Source: Burkholderiales bacterium (lineage in GTDB: Bacteria; Pseudomonadota; Gammaproteobacteria; Burkholderiales; Burkholderiaceae_A). Taken from it: a stretch of DNA of 12,338 bases. Under the pieces are notes generated by a model. The model saw only the letters and a program-made list of their open reading frames with translations. It was not told where the DNA came from and ran no database searches. The translations under genes were made by a program, and so were the position numbers. The stretch's first letter is position 1. Every line of letters begins with the position of its first letter. The stretch lies in assembly GCA_030834045.1 (NCBI GenBank), contig JAURFZ010000034.1, forward strand, positions 1 through 12,338, given 5' to 3'. Shown here piece after piece: positions 6,432-12,338 of the stretch.

Positions 6432-7043
6432 ATGACCGACGTTGAAGAACCCGAGCGCTCACGAAAGCGACTAAAGCCTGGCGAGCGCAAGCTTCAGATC
6501 CTGCAGGCCATTGCTGCCATGCTTGAAGAAGAGTCGGAGCGCATTACAACTGCTGGCCTTGCGGCAAGGCTTCAGGTATCGGAAGCCGCGCTTTATCGTC
6601 ACTTTGCCAGCAAGGCTCAGATGTACGAGGGCTTGCTGGAGTTTATTGAGCAGACCATTTTTGGTCTCATTAATCAGATTGATTCCGAGCCCGACCCCGC
6701 TGAACACAAGGCACGCTCCATTGTGTTGATGCTGCTTAATTTTGCGGAGACCAACCCGGGGATGACCCGGGTATTAACGGGCGAGGCGCTTGCTTACGAG
6801 AACCTGCGCCTGCAACACCGCGTGAATCAGCTCATTGACCGTGCAGAGGCCTCACTGCGTCAATGCCTCAAACTTCAAAAAGAGCCTGGCCTGCTTGACC
6901 CCACGCTTCAGGCAAGCCTTGCCATTTCATTCGTACAGGGCCGCTGGCTGCGTTTTTCAAAGACCGCTTTTCGGGCGGCTCCCAGTGAGTCGGCAGAGGC
7001 TATTGTCGAAGCCCTATTCTTCACCAAGCCCGCCGCAGACTAA
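6432..7043 (+). CDS. slmA: Nucleoid occlusion factor SlmA (TetR family)
   Basis: SlmA binds specific DNA sites and blocks FtsZ assembly over the nucleoid. The 203-residue protein has the TetR helix-turn-helix in ITTAGLAARLQVSEAALYRH (about residues 38-57), with the SEAALYRHF-SK recognition helix almost identical to E. coli SlmA. The all-helical C-terminal domain keeps FAETNPGMTRVLTGEAL and the LR-Q-R-NQL pattern, both strong SlmA markers. An Arg/Lys-rich N-terminus (RSRKRLKPGERK) leads into the first helix. The start at 6432 is chosen for its ribosome binding site and family length. A perfect hairpin precedes that site. The 3' end overlaps moeB, on the opposite strand, by 30 bases. No SlmA-binding site was found in the window. 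Confidence 0.93.
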   Translation: MTDVEEPERSRKRLKPGERKLQILQAIAAMLEEESERITTAGLAARLQVSEAALYRHFASKAQMYEGLLEFIEQTIFGLINQIDSEPDPAEHKARSIVLMLLNFAETNPGMTRVLTGEALAYENLRLQHRVNQLIDRAEASLRQCLKLQKEPGLLDPTLQASLAISFVQGRWLRFSKTAFRAAPSESAEAIVEALFFTKPAAD

Positions 7044-7787
7044 ACATCCCCTTCGCGGGCGAAAGCGCATTGTTTCAAGGCCGAGGCTGCGCGCCTCAAA
7101 CTGCCAGAGCCGGCCTGTTGGTGCTGGCATTCCCATGAGAACCTTAAGCGCTTCATTGGCCTGCATGAGCCCGACAAGTCCTACCGCGGTTGAGACAACC
7201 CCATAGGCACCGCAGGCCGCATCCACCACCGCGGGCTGCTCGTCTTCTGTCGGAAAGAGGCAGGCATAACAGCCCGAGCCCTTCTGCCGAGGATCGACCA
7301 CCAGGAGCTGCCCGGACCATTGCAGGGCCGACCCGATGACCAGCGGCACCCTAAGCCGATGACAGGCTTCGTTAATAACCTGCCTTGCAGCAAAGCGGTC
7401 GGTGCAGTCAATCACTAGGTTGGTGCCAGAAAGAAGGCTCTGCGCGTTACTGGCGGTGACTGCCTCAGCCAAAGCCTCGATCTGGGTTTCTGGATGGAAG
7501 GTGCCAAGCCGCGCAGCGGCCACCTGCGCCTTATCTCGCCCAGTATCGTCGAGTCCAAAGAGGATCTGACGAGGGAGATTGGAGATTTCAACCTTGTCGG
7601 GGTCGATGAGCCGAAGCCGTCCGAGGCCGGCTGCTGCGAGGTACAGGGCCACCGGGCATCCCAGGCCACCAACCCCAACAACGGCAACGCTCGAGGACCT
7701 TAGCCTAAGAAGGCTGTCCTCCGAGACCTCTGGGGCAAGCAAGAATCGGCTAAAACGGACCAGGTCTTCATCCGAAGGCTGCGACAT
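7014..7787 (-). CDS. moeB: MoeB/ThiF-family sulfur-carrier adenylyltransferase
   Basis: This E1-like enzyme adenylates the C-terminal Gly-Gly of a small sulfur carrier such as MoaD (molybdopterin synthesis) or ThiS (thiamine). The 257-residue protein has the Rossmann nucleotide site GVGGLGCP (38-45), LIDPDKVEISNLPRQ with Asp62, Asp64, Asn70 and Arg73, the DCTD motif (127-130), and a structural zinc site of two CxxC pairs (Cys173/Cys176 and Cys248/Cys251). Cys192 lies in the segment equivalent to the thiol-forming cysteine of ThiF/MoeB. There is no C-terminal rhodanese domain, so it is the short E. coli type. MoeB and ThiF are hard to separate; moeB is the more usual name for this neighbourhood. 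It is last in the gpmA-ctpA-moeB run, 25 bases after ctpA, with no clear ribosome binding site. Confidence 0.85.
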   Translation of the reverse strand: MSQPSDEDLVRFSRFLLAPEVSEDSLLRLRSSSVAVVGVGGLGCPVALYLAAAGLGRLRLIDPDKVEISNLPRQILFGLDDTGRDKAQVAAARLGTFHPETQIEALAEAVTASNAQSLLSGTNLVIDCTDRFAARQVINEACHRLRVPLVIGSALQWSGQLLVVDPRQKGSGCYACLFPTEDEQPAVVDAACGAYGVVSTAVGLVGLMQANEALKVLMGMPAPTGRLWQFEARSLGLETMRFRPRRGCLVCGGLGEE

Positions 7788-7812
7788 GCCCGGGCAGCGT
7801 TGTTATCTGGAC

Positions 7813-9294
7813 CTAGTCGATCCCTTTGGGAACGGCAGACGTTAGAACGGGCTGGCCCTTAAGATGATTGAGGGCCTGCAAGAGCTGAAAGTCGTCGTCG
7901 GATCCGAATTCAATGGGCTTGGCAGCAGGCTTGGCTTGTTCGACAGCCGCACTGTCCTTGGATGAACTGGCAACACCGGCGGCATTCGTGCCCCCCGTGC
8001 CGGGTTCAGATGTCGCGCGAGCGGGGGGCTGCTTTGAAGAGCCCGCCTCCGCCTGATTCTTCTCTTCCAGGTGGCGATTGAGGTCGGCCTCGCGTACCCT
8101 GAACTGCTCGGTGACGGAACCTGACTCCGACTCTTCAACCCAGAAGTCGGGCCGAATGCCCTTGGCCTGAATCGACCGCCCGGCAGGTGTGTAGTACCTG
8201 GCCGTGGTGAGCTTAATGGCCGTGCTGCTGGTTAGCGGCAGGATGGTCTGAACCGAGCCTTTACCAAAGGTCTGGGTACCAAGAACCACCGCCCGCTTGT
8301 GGTCCTGAAGGGCGCCGGCAACAATCTCGGACGCGGAGGCCGAGCCGCCGTTCACAAGAACAACCATGGGAAGCGTTTTGGCCTTGGGGTTAAGCCCTGT
8401 TAGAGGGTCCGAGCCGCCGCGCAGGTAATCCGAAGGCTTGGCGGCAAAGGACCGTTTGGCATCGGACTGACGGCCATCGGTGGTCACCACGGTGACGTTA
8501 TCGGGAAGAAAGGTTGCCGAGACACCAACTGCGGCATGCAGCAGGCCGCCCGGGTCGTTGCGCAGATCGAGCACGATGCCTTTGACGGGCTTTGTCTTAT
8601 CCGCCTCGGCCTGTTGTAAAAGTTTATTGAGGTGACTTACCGTGGAGGCCACCGTGTGCTCTTGGAACTGGGTGATTCGGATGTAGGCATAGCCCTGCTC
8701 CAGCCATTTCGAACGTACGCTTTGCACGCGAATGACGTCGCGCACAATGGTGACAACAATGGGAAGTGGCTCCGATTTTCTTGAGAGCGTGAGGTTAATT
8801 GAGCTCTTGGGCTTACCCCTCATGAGCTTCACGGCCTCTTGAAGGTTCATACCCTTGGTGGCCTTGTCGTCAATTTTAATAATGAGGTCGCCCGCGCGAA
8901 CGCCTGCCCGGGCTGCGGGCGTGTCTTCAATGGGTGAGACCACCTTTACATAGCCATCTTCAAGACCCACTTCAATACCGAGCCCCCCAAACTCCCCCTG
9001 GGTTCCTACCTGCAACTCTTTAAAGGCCTCTGCATCGAGGTAGGCCGAGTGGGGGTCAAGCCCGGAGAGCATGCCGCTAATGGCCTCGGTAATAAGCTTT
9101 TTATCAGCGACGGGCTCGACGTAATGGGCCTTGATTGCGCCGTAGACGTCGGCGAACTGGCGCAGTTCTTCAACCGGAAGTGCGAGCCGGCCCTCGCGTT
9201 GTGCGGCAGCCGAGATGCCCAGACTGAGGGCTACTCCACCAATAAGTCCAAGGCCAACCCAGCCGGTTGCCTTCAAGCGATTTGTCATAGCCAT
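7813..9294 (-). CDS. ctpA: S41-family C-terminal processing protease CtpA
   Basis: This is a periplasmic carboxy-terminal processing peptidase (Tsp/Prc/CtpA type), 493 residues. A membrane-spanning signal segment lies at about 11-31. A PDZ domain (about 97-180, with GGLGIEV and AGVRAGDLIIKID) precedes the S41 protease core. The catalytic dyad is Ser320 in GGSASASEI and Lys345 in TFGKGSVQ, 25 residues apart as in other members. After the core comes a low-complexity linker (about 411-460, rich in Ala, Ser, Pro and Glu) and a conserved tail DDDFQLLQALNHLKG (466-480). Likely substrates are envelope proteins such as peptidoglycan hydrolases, inferred from the family. It begins 6 bases after gpmA ends, so the two are cotranscribed; an ATG at codon 3 is an alternative start. 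Confidence 0.94.
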   Translation of the reverse strand: MAMTNRLKATGWVGLGLIGGVALSLGISAAAQREGRLALPVEELRQFADVYGAIKAHYVEPVADKKLITEAISGMLSGLDPHSAYLDAEAFKELQVGTQGEFGGLGIEVGLEDGYVKVVSPIEDTPAARAGVRAGDLIIKIDDKATKGMNLQEAVKLMRGKPKSSINLTLSRKSEPLPIVVTIVRDVIRVQSVRSKWLEQGYAYIRITQFQEHTVASTVSHLNKLLQQAEADKTKPVKGIVLDLRNDPGGLLHAAVGVSATFLPDNVTVVTTDGRQSDAKRSFAAKPSDYLRGGSDPLTGLNPKAKTLPMVVLVNGGSASASEIVAGALQDHKRAVVLGTQTFGKGSVQTILPLTSSTAIKLTTARYYTPAGRSIQAKGIRPDFWVEESESGSVTEQFRVREADLNRHLEEKNQAEAGSSKQPPARATSEPGTGGTNAAGVASSSKDSAAVEQAKPAAKPIEFGSDDDFQLLQALNHLKGQPVLTSAVPKGID

Positions 9295-9300
9295 TGTTAG

Positions 9301-10071
9301 TTACCCCAGCGTCACGGGCTGGGCCTTTCCTTGTTGAGCAATCTCAGCCAGTGCAGCTTCAATCACCGCGGGTTCCGCTAAATAGTAGTGGGTTTGAAGC
9401 TCAAATTGGTCATTAAATTCCAGCACCATGGGTTGGGCTGTAGGGATGTTCAGCTGCAGAACCTCGTCTTCAGAAAGCTTTGCCAGCAGCTTTAGAAGGG
9501 CACGAAGCGAGTTTCCATGGGCCGCGATCAGCGGCCTTTTCCCCGATTGAAGGCTTGGTAGAAGCTGCTCGTTCCAGAAGGCCTCTACCCTGACGACTGT
9601 ATCGGCAAGGCACTCGGTGAGCGGAATGTCCGATTCGCGAAGGCCTGCCTGCAGGTACATGGGGTCGACTGCCGTGAAATGAGGGTGGTTCGGGGTCATG
9701 GGGTCTGGCCGCACCGAGAAGCTTCGCCGCCATAGATGGACCTGGGCTTCGCCGTACCTTGCGGCAGTCTCTGACTTATTAAGTCCCGACAAGGCGCCGT
9801 AGTGCCGCTCGTTAAGCCGCCAGTCGGCCTGAACGGGAATGTTGGACTGGCCGAGGCTTTCAAGTACAAGCGTGCAGGTGTTGGAGGCCCGCTTTAAAAA
9901 TGACGTAAAGGCCAGGTCAAGCTCGAGGCCCTTTTCGCGAATTAGCCTGCCAGCCTGCCTCGCCTCGTTCTCCCCCTTCGGCGTAAGGGGGACGTCCACC
10001 CAGCCTGTAAAGCGGTTTTCGACATTCCACTGGCTCTGACCATGGCGAAGAATAATGACGGGAACGGGCAT
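9301..10071 (-). CDS. gpmA: 2,3-bisphosphoglycerate-dependent phosphoglycerate mutase GpmA
   Basis: GpmA interconverts 3- and 2-phosphoglycerate in glycolysis and gluconeogenesis. The 256-residue protein is a histidine phosphatase-superfamily enzyme with LRHGQSQWN (phosphorylated His10), the FTGWVDVPLTPKG block, Glu88 in NERHYGALSGLNK, WRRSF (114-118), and the second catalytic histidine His185 in AAHGNSLRALLK. The usual IPTGxP motif reads IPTAQP, a mild change. It heads the minus-strand run gpmA-ctpA-moeB and diverges from the rhodanese gene; a candidate promoter lies about 80 bases upstream. The intervening leader contains two 5-bp inverted repeats of uncertain meaning (10106-10119 and 10125-10140). 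Confidence 0.97.
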   Translation of the reverse strand: MPVPVIILRHGQSQWNVENRFTGWVDVPLTPKGENEARQAGRLIREKGLELDLAFTSFLKRASNTCTLVLESLGQSNIPVQADWRLNERHYGALSGLNKSETAARYGEAQVHLWRRSFSVRPDPMTPNHPHFTAVDPMYLQAGLRESDIPLTECLADTVVRVEAFWNEQLLPSLQSGKRPLIAAHGNSLRALLKLLAKLSEDEVLQLNIPTAQPMVLEFNDQFELQTHYYLAEPAVIEAALAEIAQQGKAQPVTLG

Positions 10072-10128
10072 AATAGAAGACGATTATTTGGGGTACTTGA
10101 GGATAAGGCTTCACAGCCTGGGGTTTGC

Positions 10129-10156
10129 TTGGAAGAGCAAGGTAATCCCTTATTCT
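10129..10156 (+). promoter_or_regulatory. Candidate promoter for rhodanese-grxC-secB-gpsA
   Basis: TTGGAA (10129-10134) and TATTCT (10151-10156) are spaced by 16 bases, each matching the sigma-70 consensus at four of six positions. A start near 10163 would give a leader of about 35 bases containing the AGGGG ribosome binding site of the rhodanese gene. Evidence is by eye only. Confidence 0.3.
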
Positions 10157-10179
10157 AACGTTTTGCCCTCACTGGTGAA
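10152..10179 (-). promoter_or_regulatory. Candidate promoter for gpmA-ctpA-moeB
   Basis: On the minus strand, TTCACC (10179-10174) and TAGAAT (10157-10152) are spaced by 16 bases. They match the sigma-70 -35 at four and the -10 at five of six positions. Its -10 overlaps that of the opposing candidate promoter. Nothing else fits as well in the 125-base gap, but this is a by-eye call. Confidence 0.33.
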
Positions 10180-10185
10180 GAAATT

Positions 10186-10190
10186 AGGGG
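10186..10190 (+). promoter_or_regulatory. Ribosome binding site supporting a TTG start
   Basis: AGGGG lies 6 bases before the TTG at 10197. It supports translation of the rhodanese from TTG, which also gives the hydrophobic N-terminus expected for this protein. Confidence 0.65.
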
Positions 10191-10196
10191 TCTGCA

Positions 10197-10634
10197 TTGC
10201 AATTTTTTATTGACAATATTTTCCTTGTTGCGGCCGCGTTTGTAAGCGGGGCTTTACTTGTCTGGCCCATGGTCGTTCGTGGGTCTGCCGCCCGTCAGGT
10301 GAACACGCTTGGAGCAACCCAACTTATGAACGCAGAGGATGCTCTGCTTATCGATGTTCGCGAGACCACAGAGCTCTCAAAGGGGTCCGTGCCCCTGGCT
10401 GAGCATATTCCCTTATCCACCATGGATGGCCAGATCGACCAGGTTATTAAAAGAACGACCTCGGGCAAAAAGACAAGGCCAGTCATACTCATGTGCGCCA
10501 GCGGTTGGCGCTCCGCCCAGCTTGGAAAACGTTTTCGCAAGGCGGGTCTCGAGCAGGTCTACAGTCTTGACGGCGGCTTTGATGCCTGGAGGCAGGCGGG
10601 GTTGCCTGTGTCTAAGCACAGCCCAAAGGCCTAG
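10197..10634 (+). CDS. Membrane-anchored rhodanese-like sulfurtransferase
   Basis: This is a single-domain rhodanese of 145 residues with an N-terminal membrane anchor. Residues 8-27 form one hydrophobic segment (NIFLVAAAFVSGALLVWPMV), followed by a basic residue and the rhodanese domain (about 36-138). The active-site loop is CASGWRS with Cys100 as the sulfur-carrying nucleophile, and LIDVRE and DGGFDAWRQAGLP are the other family landmarks. The usual GHIPGA loop reads GSVPLAEHIP. It resembles E. coli YibN, which also precedes grxC-secB-gpsA. The start is TTG with a good ribosome binding site. The substrate is unknown; thiosulfate or persulfide relay at the membrane is plausible. The glutaredoxin gene follows after 10 bases. 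Confidence 0.9.
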   Translation: MQFFIDNIFLVAAAFVSGALLVWPMVVRGSAARQVNTLGATQLMNAEDALLIDVRETTELSKGSVPLAEHIPLSTMDGQIDQVIKRTTSGKKTRPVILMCASGWRSAQLGKRFRKAGLEQVYSLDGGFDAWRQAGLPVSKHSPKA

Positions 10635-10644
10635 GTCGCGCCTT

Positions 10645-10908
10645 ATGGCTAGAATTCTTATGTATGCCACAGCCAGTTGCCCGTACTGCCTCCGGGCAGA
10701 GGCGCTGCTCGCCCAACGGGGGTATGCCGACGTTGAAAAGGTTCGGGTGGACCTTCAACCCGAGGAGCGGGAGGTGATGATGCAGCGAACCGGCCGACAT
10801 ACCGTGCCGCAGATTTTCATTGGTGAGCGACATATCGGCGGATGCGATGACCTTATGGCCCTTGACGCCTCGGGTGGGCTTTTGCCCTTGTTGGAAGCCG
10901 ACAACTAG
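10645..10908 (+). CDS. grxC: Glutaredoxin 3 (GrxC type)
   Basis: This is a class I dithiol glutaredoxin of 87 residues, which reduces disulfides and glutathione-protein mixed disulfides in the cytoplasm. The thioredoxin fold carries the CPYC active site (residues 12-15), the cis-proline TVP motif (53-55) and the glutathione-contacting GGCDDL (65-70). The length is normal for GrxC. The reading frame is open further upstream, but ATG at 10645 gives the family N-terminus (M-x-x-ILMYATASCPYC) and sits 10 bases after the rhodanese stop, so it is the right start. The ribosome binding site is weak. It is followed by secB after 15 bases; grxC-secB is a long-standing pair in beta- and gammaproteobacteria. 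Confidence 0.95.
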   Translation: MARILMYATASCPYCLRAEALLAQRGYADVEKVRVDLQPEEREVMMQRTGRHTVPQIFIGERHIGGCDDLMALDASGGLLPLLEADN

Positions 10909-10923
10909 ACAAGGACGCCTTAC

Positions 10924-11451
10924 ATGACCGAGAACAACTCCAATTCCAACTCCCCGACGCCGAGCCAGACCAATCCAGACAATCAGGCCACTGGCCCCGA
11001 TGCTGAGGCCGCGAGACCCGTCTTCACCCTTCAAAGGGTCTACCTTAAAGATTGTTCACTCGAGGCGCCTCATGCGCCCCATATTTTTCTTGAGAAACAG
11101 GAGCCGCAACTCGAGTTTCAGCTCGACACGGCCGAGCAAGAGCTTGGCAATAACCTGGTCGAGATCTTAATTCGATGCACGGTGACCTGCCGATTTGGAG
11201 ACCGGATTGGTTTTCTGGTTGAGGCCAACGAGGCCGCGATCTTTGAAATAGCCAATGTCAGCGACGAGCAGCGCACACTGTTGAAGGGCATTACCTGCCC
11301 CACCATTGTCTACCCGTACCTTCGTGCGAACCTGTCGGACCTCATTCAGCGCTCAAGCTTTCCCCCGTTCCATCTTGCAGAGATCAACTGGGAGGCTTTT
11401 TATCAACAGAAGCAAGCCAAAATGGCAGAGTCGGCCGCAACCCGTCAGTGA
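10924..11451 (+). CDS. secB: Protein-export chaperone SecB
   Basis: SecB is a homotetrameric cytoplasmic chaperone that keeps preproteins unfolded and hands them to SecA. The 175-residue protein begins with a disordered Asn/Ser/Pro-rich stretch (about 3-30). The core follows: FTLQRVYLKDCSLEAPHAP (34-52), the LEFQLDT strand, and the ITCPTIVYPYLRANLSDLI block with the FPPFHLAEINW motif near the end. These are strong SecB signatures. AAGGA at 10911-10915 is a good ribosome binding site 8 bases before the ATG. The stop overlaps the gpsA GTG start by 4 bases, suggesting coupled translation. Confidence 0.97.
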   Translation: MTENNSNSNSPTPSQTNPDNQATGPDAEAARPVFTLQRVYLKDCSLEAPHAPHIFLEKQEPQLEFQLDTAEQELGNNLVEILIRCTVTCRFGDRIGFLVEANEAAIFEIANVSDEQRTLLKGITCPTIVYPYLRANLSDLIQRSSFPPFHLAEINWEAFYQQKQAKMAESAATRQ

Positions 11452-12338
11452 CGGTTTCTGAACGCTTCTCCGTCCCAGCCCTCCTTCTTGGAGCGGGAGC
11501 CTGGGGCACGGCCCTTGCAATCCACTGGTCCAGACGTGCTCAGCCTGGCCAGGTAGCCCTCTGGGCGCGACGCCCAGAACTCCTTGCGGAGCTTGCAGAC
11601 AGGCGGCTCAATCAGCGCTACCTTCCTGGGGTTGGCCTGCCCGATGCGCTCGAGTTCAGCGCAGACCTCCGGCTCAGCCTTCTCACGTTTCGCGAACGGT
11701 CGCGGAGCAGTAACCCGCCCGGTGGGCTTGTTGTTCTTGCCTGTCCGGTTGCTGGCCTCTCAGATCTTGCCGCCCAGGTTACGGAGACGCTTGGGCCTGC
11801 CGAGCCGGGTGAGGGTCTCATCTGGCTAAGCAAGGGGCTGGTTCAAGACGACGAGGCGTTTTATTGGCCCTCGGATCTGGTTCGTCGCGCGATGAAGGCA
11901 GACTGGCCGATGGCAGCGCTGACCGGCCCATCTTTTGCAATGGAGGTTGCGAGGGGGCTTCCCTGCGCGCTCACTGCGGCAAGCACCGACCTTGCCTTTG
12001 CACGAAGAATTGCCCGCATCTGCCACGGCGGCGGCATGCGTGTTTACGCAAGCGATGATCTCTTAGGCGCTGAACTCGGCGGGGCCGTGAAGAACATTAT
12101 GGCCATCGCTGCAGGGGTGGCCGATGGCCTTGGTCTTGGCGCCAATGCCCGCGCAGCGCTTCTGACCCGTGGCCTTGCCGAGACGGCGAGACTTGCCGTG
12201 GCCTTAGGTGCAAGGCCAGAATCCATGCTTGGTCTTGCCGTTCTGGGTGATCTTGTGCTCACCGCAACCGGCGACCTCTCGCGTAATCGTCGAGTGGGCC
12301 TTGGTCTGGCAAAGGGTGAGGCCCTTCAGCAAATTCTT
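11448..12338 (+). CDS. gpsA: Glycerol-3-phosphate dehydrogenase [NAD(P)+] GpsA, 5' part
   Basis: GpsA reduces dihydroxyacetone phosphate to sn-glycerol 3-phosphate, the backbone for phospholipids. The frame is open from GTG at 11448 to the window end, 297 codons, so the C-terminus is missing (family length about 330-340). Motifs are the Rossmann LGAGAWGTALA (14-24), SKGL (128-131), TGPSFAMEVARG (159-170), the catalytic Lys215 in ELGGAVKNIMAIAAGVADGL, and the LTRGLAE and GDLVLTATGDLSRNR blocks. GLAVLGDL replaces the usual GLAGLGDL. About residues 78-93 hold a Ser/Arg/Pro-rich stretch that looks slightly longer than usual. The start overlaps the secB stop as GTGA. The order secB-gpsA matches E. 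coli. Confidence 0.95.
   Translation, partial: MTVSERFSVPALLLGAGAWGTALAIHWSRRAQPGQVALWARRPELLAELADRRLNQRYLPGVGLPDALEFSADLRLSLLTFRERSRSSNPPGGLVVLACPVAGLSDLAAQVTETLGPAEPGEGLIWLSKGLVQDDEAFYWPSDLVRRAMKADWPMAALTGPSFAMEVARGLPCALTAASTDLAFARRIARICHGGGMRVYASDDLLGAELGGAVKNIMAIAAGVADGLGLGANARAALLTRGLAETARLAVALGARPESMLGLAVLGDLVLTATGDLSRNRRVGLGLAKGEALQQIL

Noticed and set aside
6754..6772. 7-bp inverted repeat ACCCGGG/CCCGGGT with a 5-base loop in slmA
   Set aside because: It encodes the conserved NPGMTRV segment of SlmA, so protein constraint explains it well enough.
7044..7075. Short inverted repeat TTCGC/GCGAA as a terminator between slmA and moeB
   Set aside because: The stem is 5 bp with a two-base loop and no T-run, and it lies inside moeB coding sequence.
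10339..10644. Open frame upstream of grxC that would lengthen the glutaredoxin to 189 residues
   Set aside because: It overlaps the well-supported rhodanese in another frame, and the glutaredoxin fold begins at the ATG at 10645.
1..12338. Defence island, CRISPR, insertion sequence, toxin-antitoxin or biosynthetic cluster
   Set aside because: Every stretch over about 130 bases is covered by a recognised core gene, and no terminal repeats or transposase motifs are present.

Overview
The window looks like core chromosome of a betaproteobacterium, probably Burkholderiales or a relative. The evidence is gene order (acyltransferase-dapF-DUF484-xerC; argB-HAD-slmA; gpmA-ctpA-moeB diverging from rhodanese-grxC-secB-gpsA), a DksA that keeps one of the four zinc-finger cysteines, and protein sequences that look betaproteobacterial. 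Base composition is moderately GC-rich. Leucine is read mostly by CTT rather than CTG, which is unusual for this group. I see no tRNA, rRNA, CRISPR array, insertion sequence, prophage or defence island.

Left block (1-7043, all + strand): the 3' end of an LpxL/HtrB-type lipid A acyltransferase, dapF (diaminopimelate epimerase), a DUF484 protein, xerC (dimer-resolution recombinase), a CobW/COG0523 GTPase, dksA, argB, a HAD phosphatase and slmA (nucleoid-occlusion TetR protein). dapF-DUF484-xerC-cobW are chained by 4, 14 and 4 base overlaps and are probably translationally coupled. A 110-base gap with potential RNA structure precedes dksA. A perfect 10-bp hairpin sits just before the slmA ribosome binding site.

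Middle block (7014-10071, all - strand, read right to left): gpmA, ctpA and moeB. moeB ends inside the 3' end of slmA, so the two transcripts overlap tail to tail.

Right block (10197-12338, + strand): a membrane-anchored rhodanese, grxC, secB and gpsA (cut by the window end). It diverges from gpmA across a 125-base gap with candidate overlapping -10 elements. The block serves sulfur and redox handling, protein export and phospholipid precursor supply.

The window is largely housekeeping. I did not find a convincing new multi-gene system. The best leads are regulatory: the potential fold before dksA, the slmA hairpin and the shared gpmA/rhodanese promoter. A second group is evolutionary: the pairing of a one-cysteine DksA with a COG0523 GTPase, gpmA in a locus where gammaproteobacteria carry the unrelated gpmI, and an enlarged XerC.
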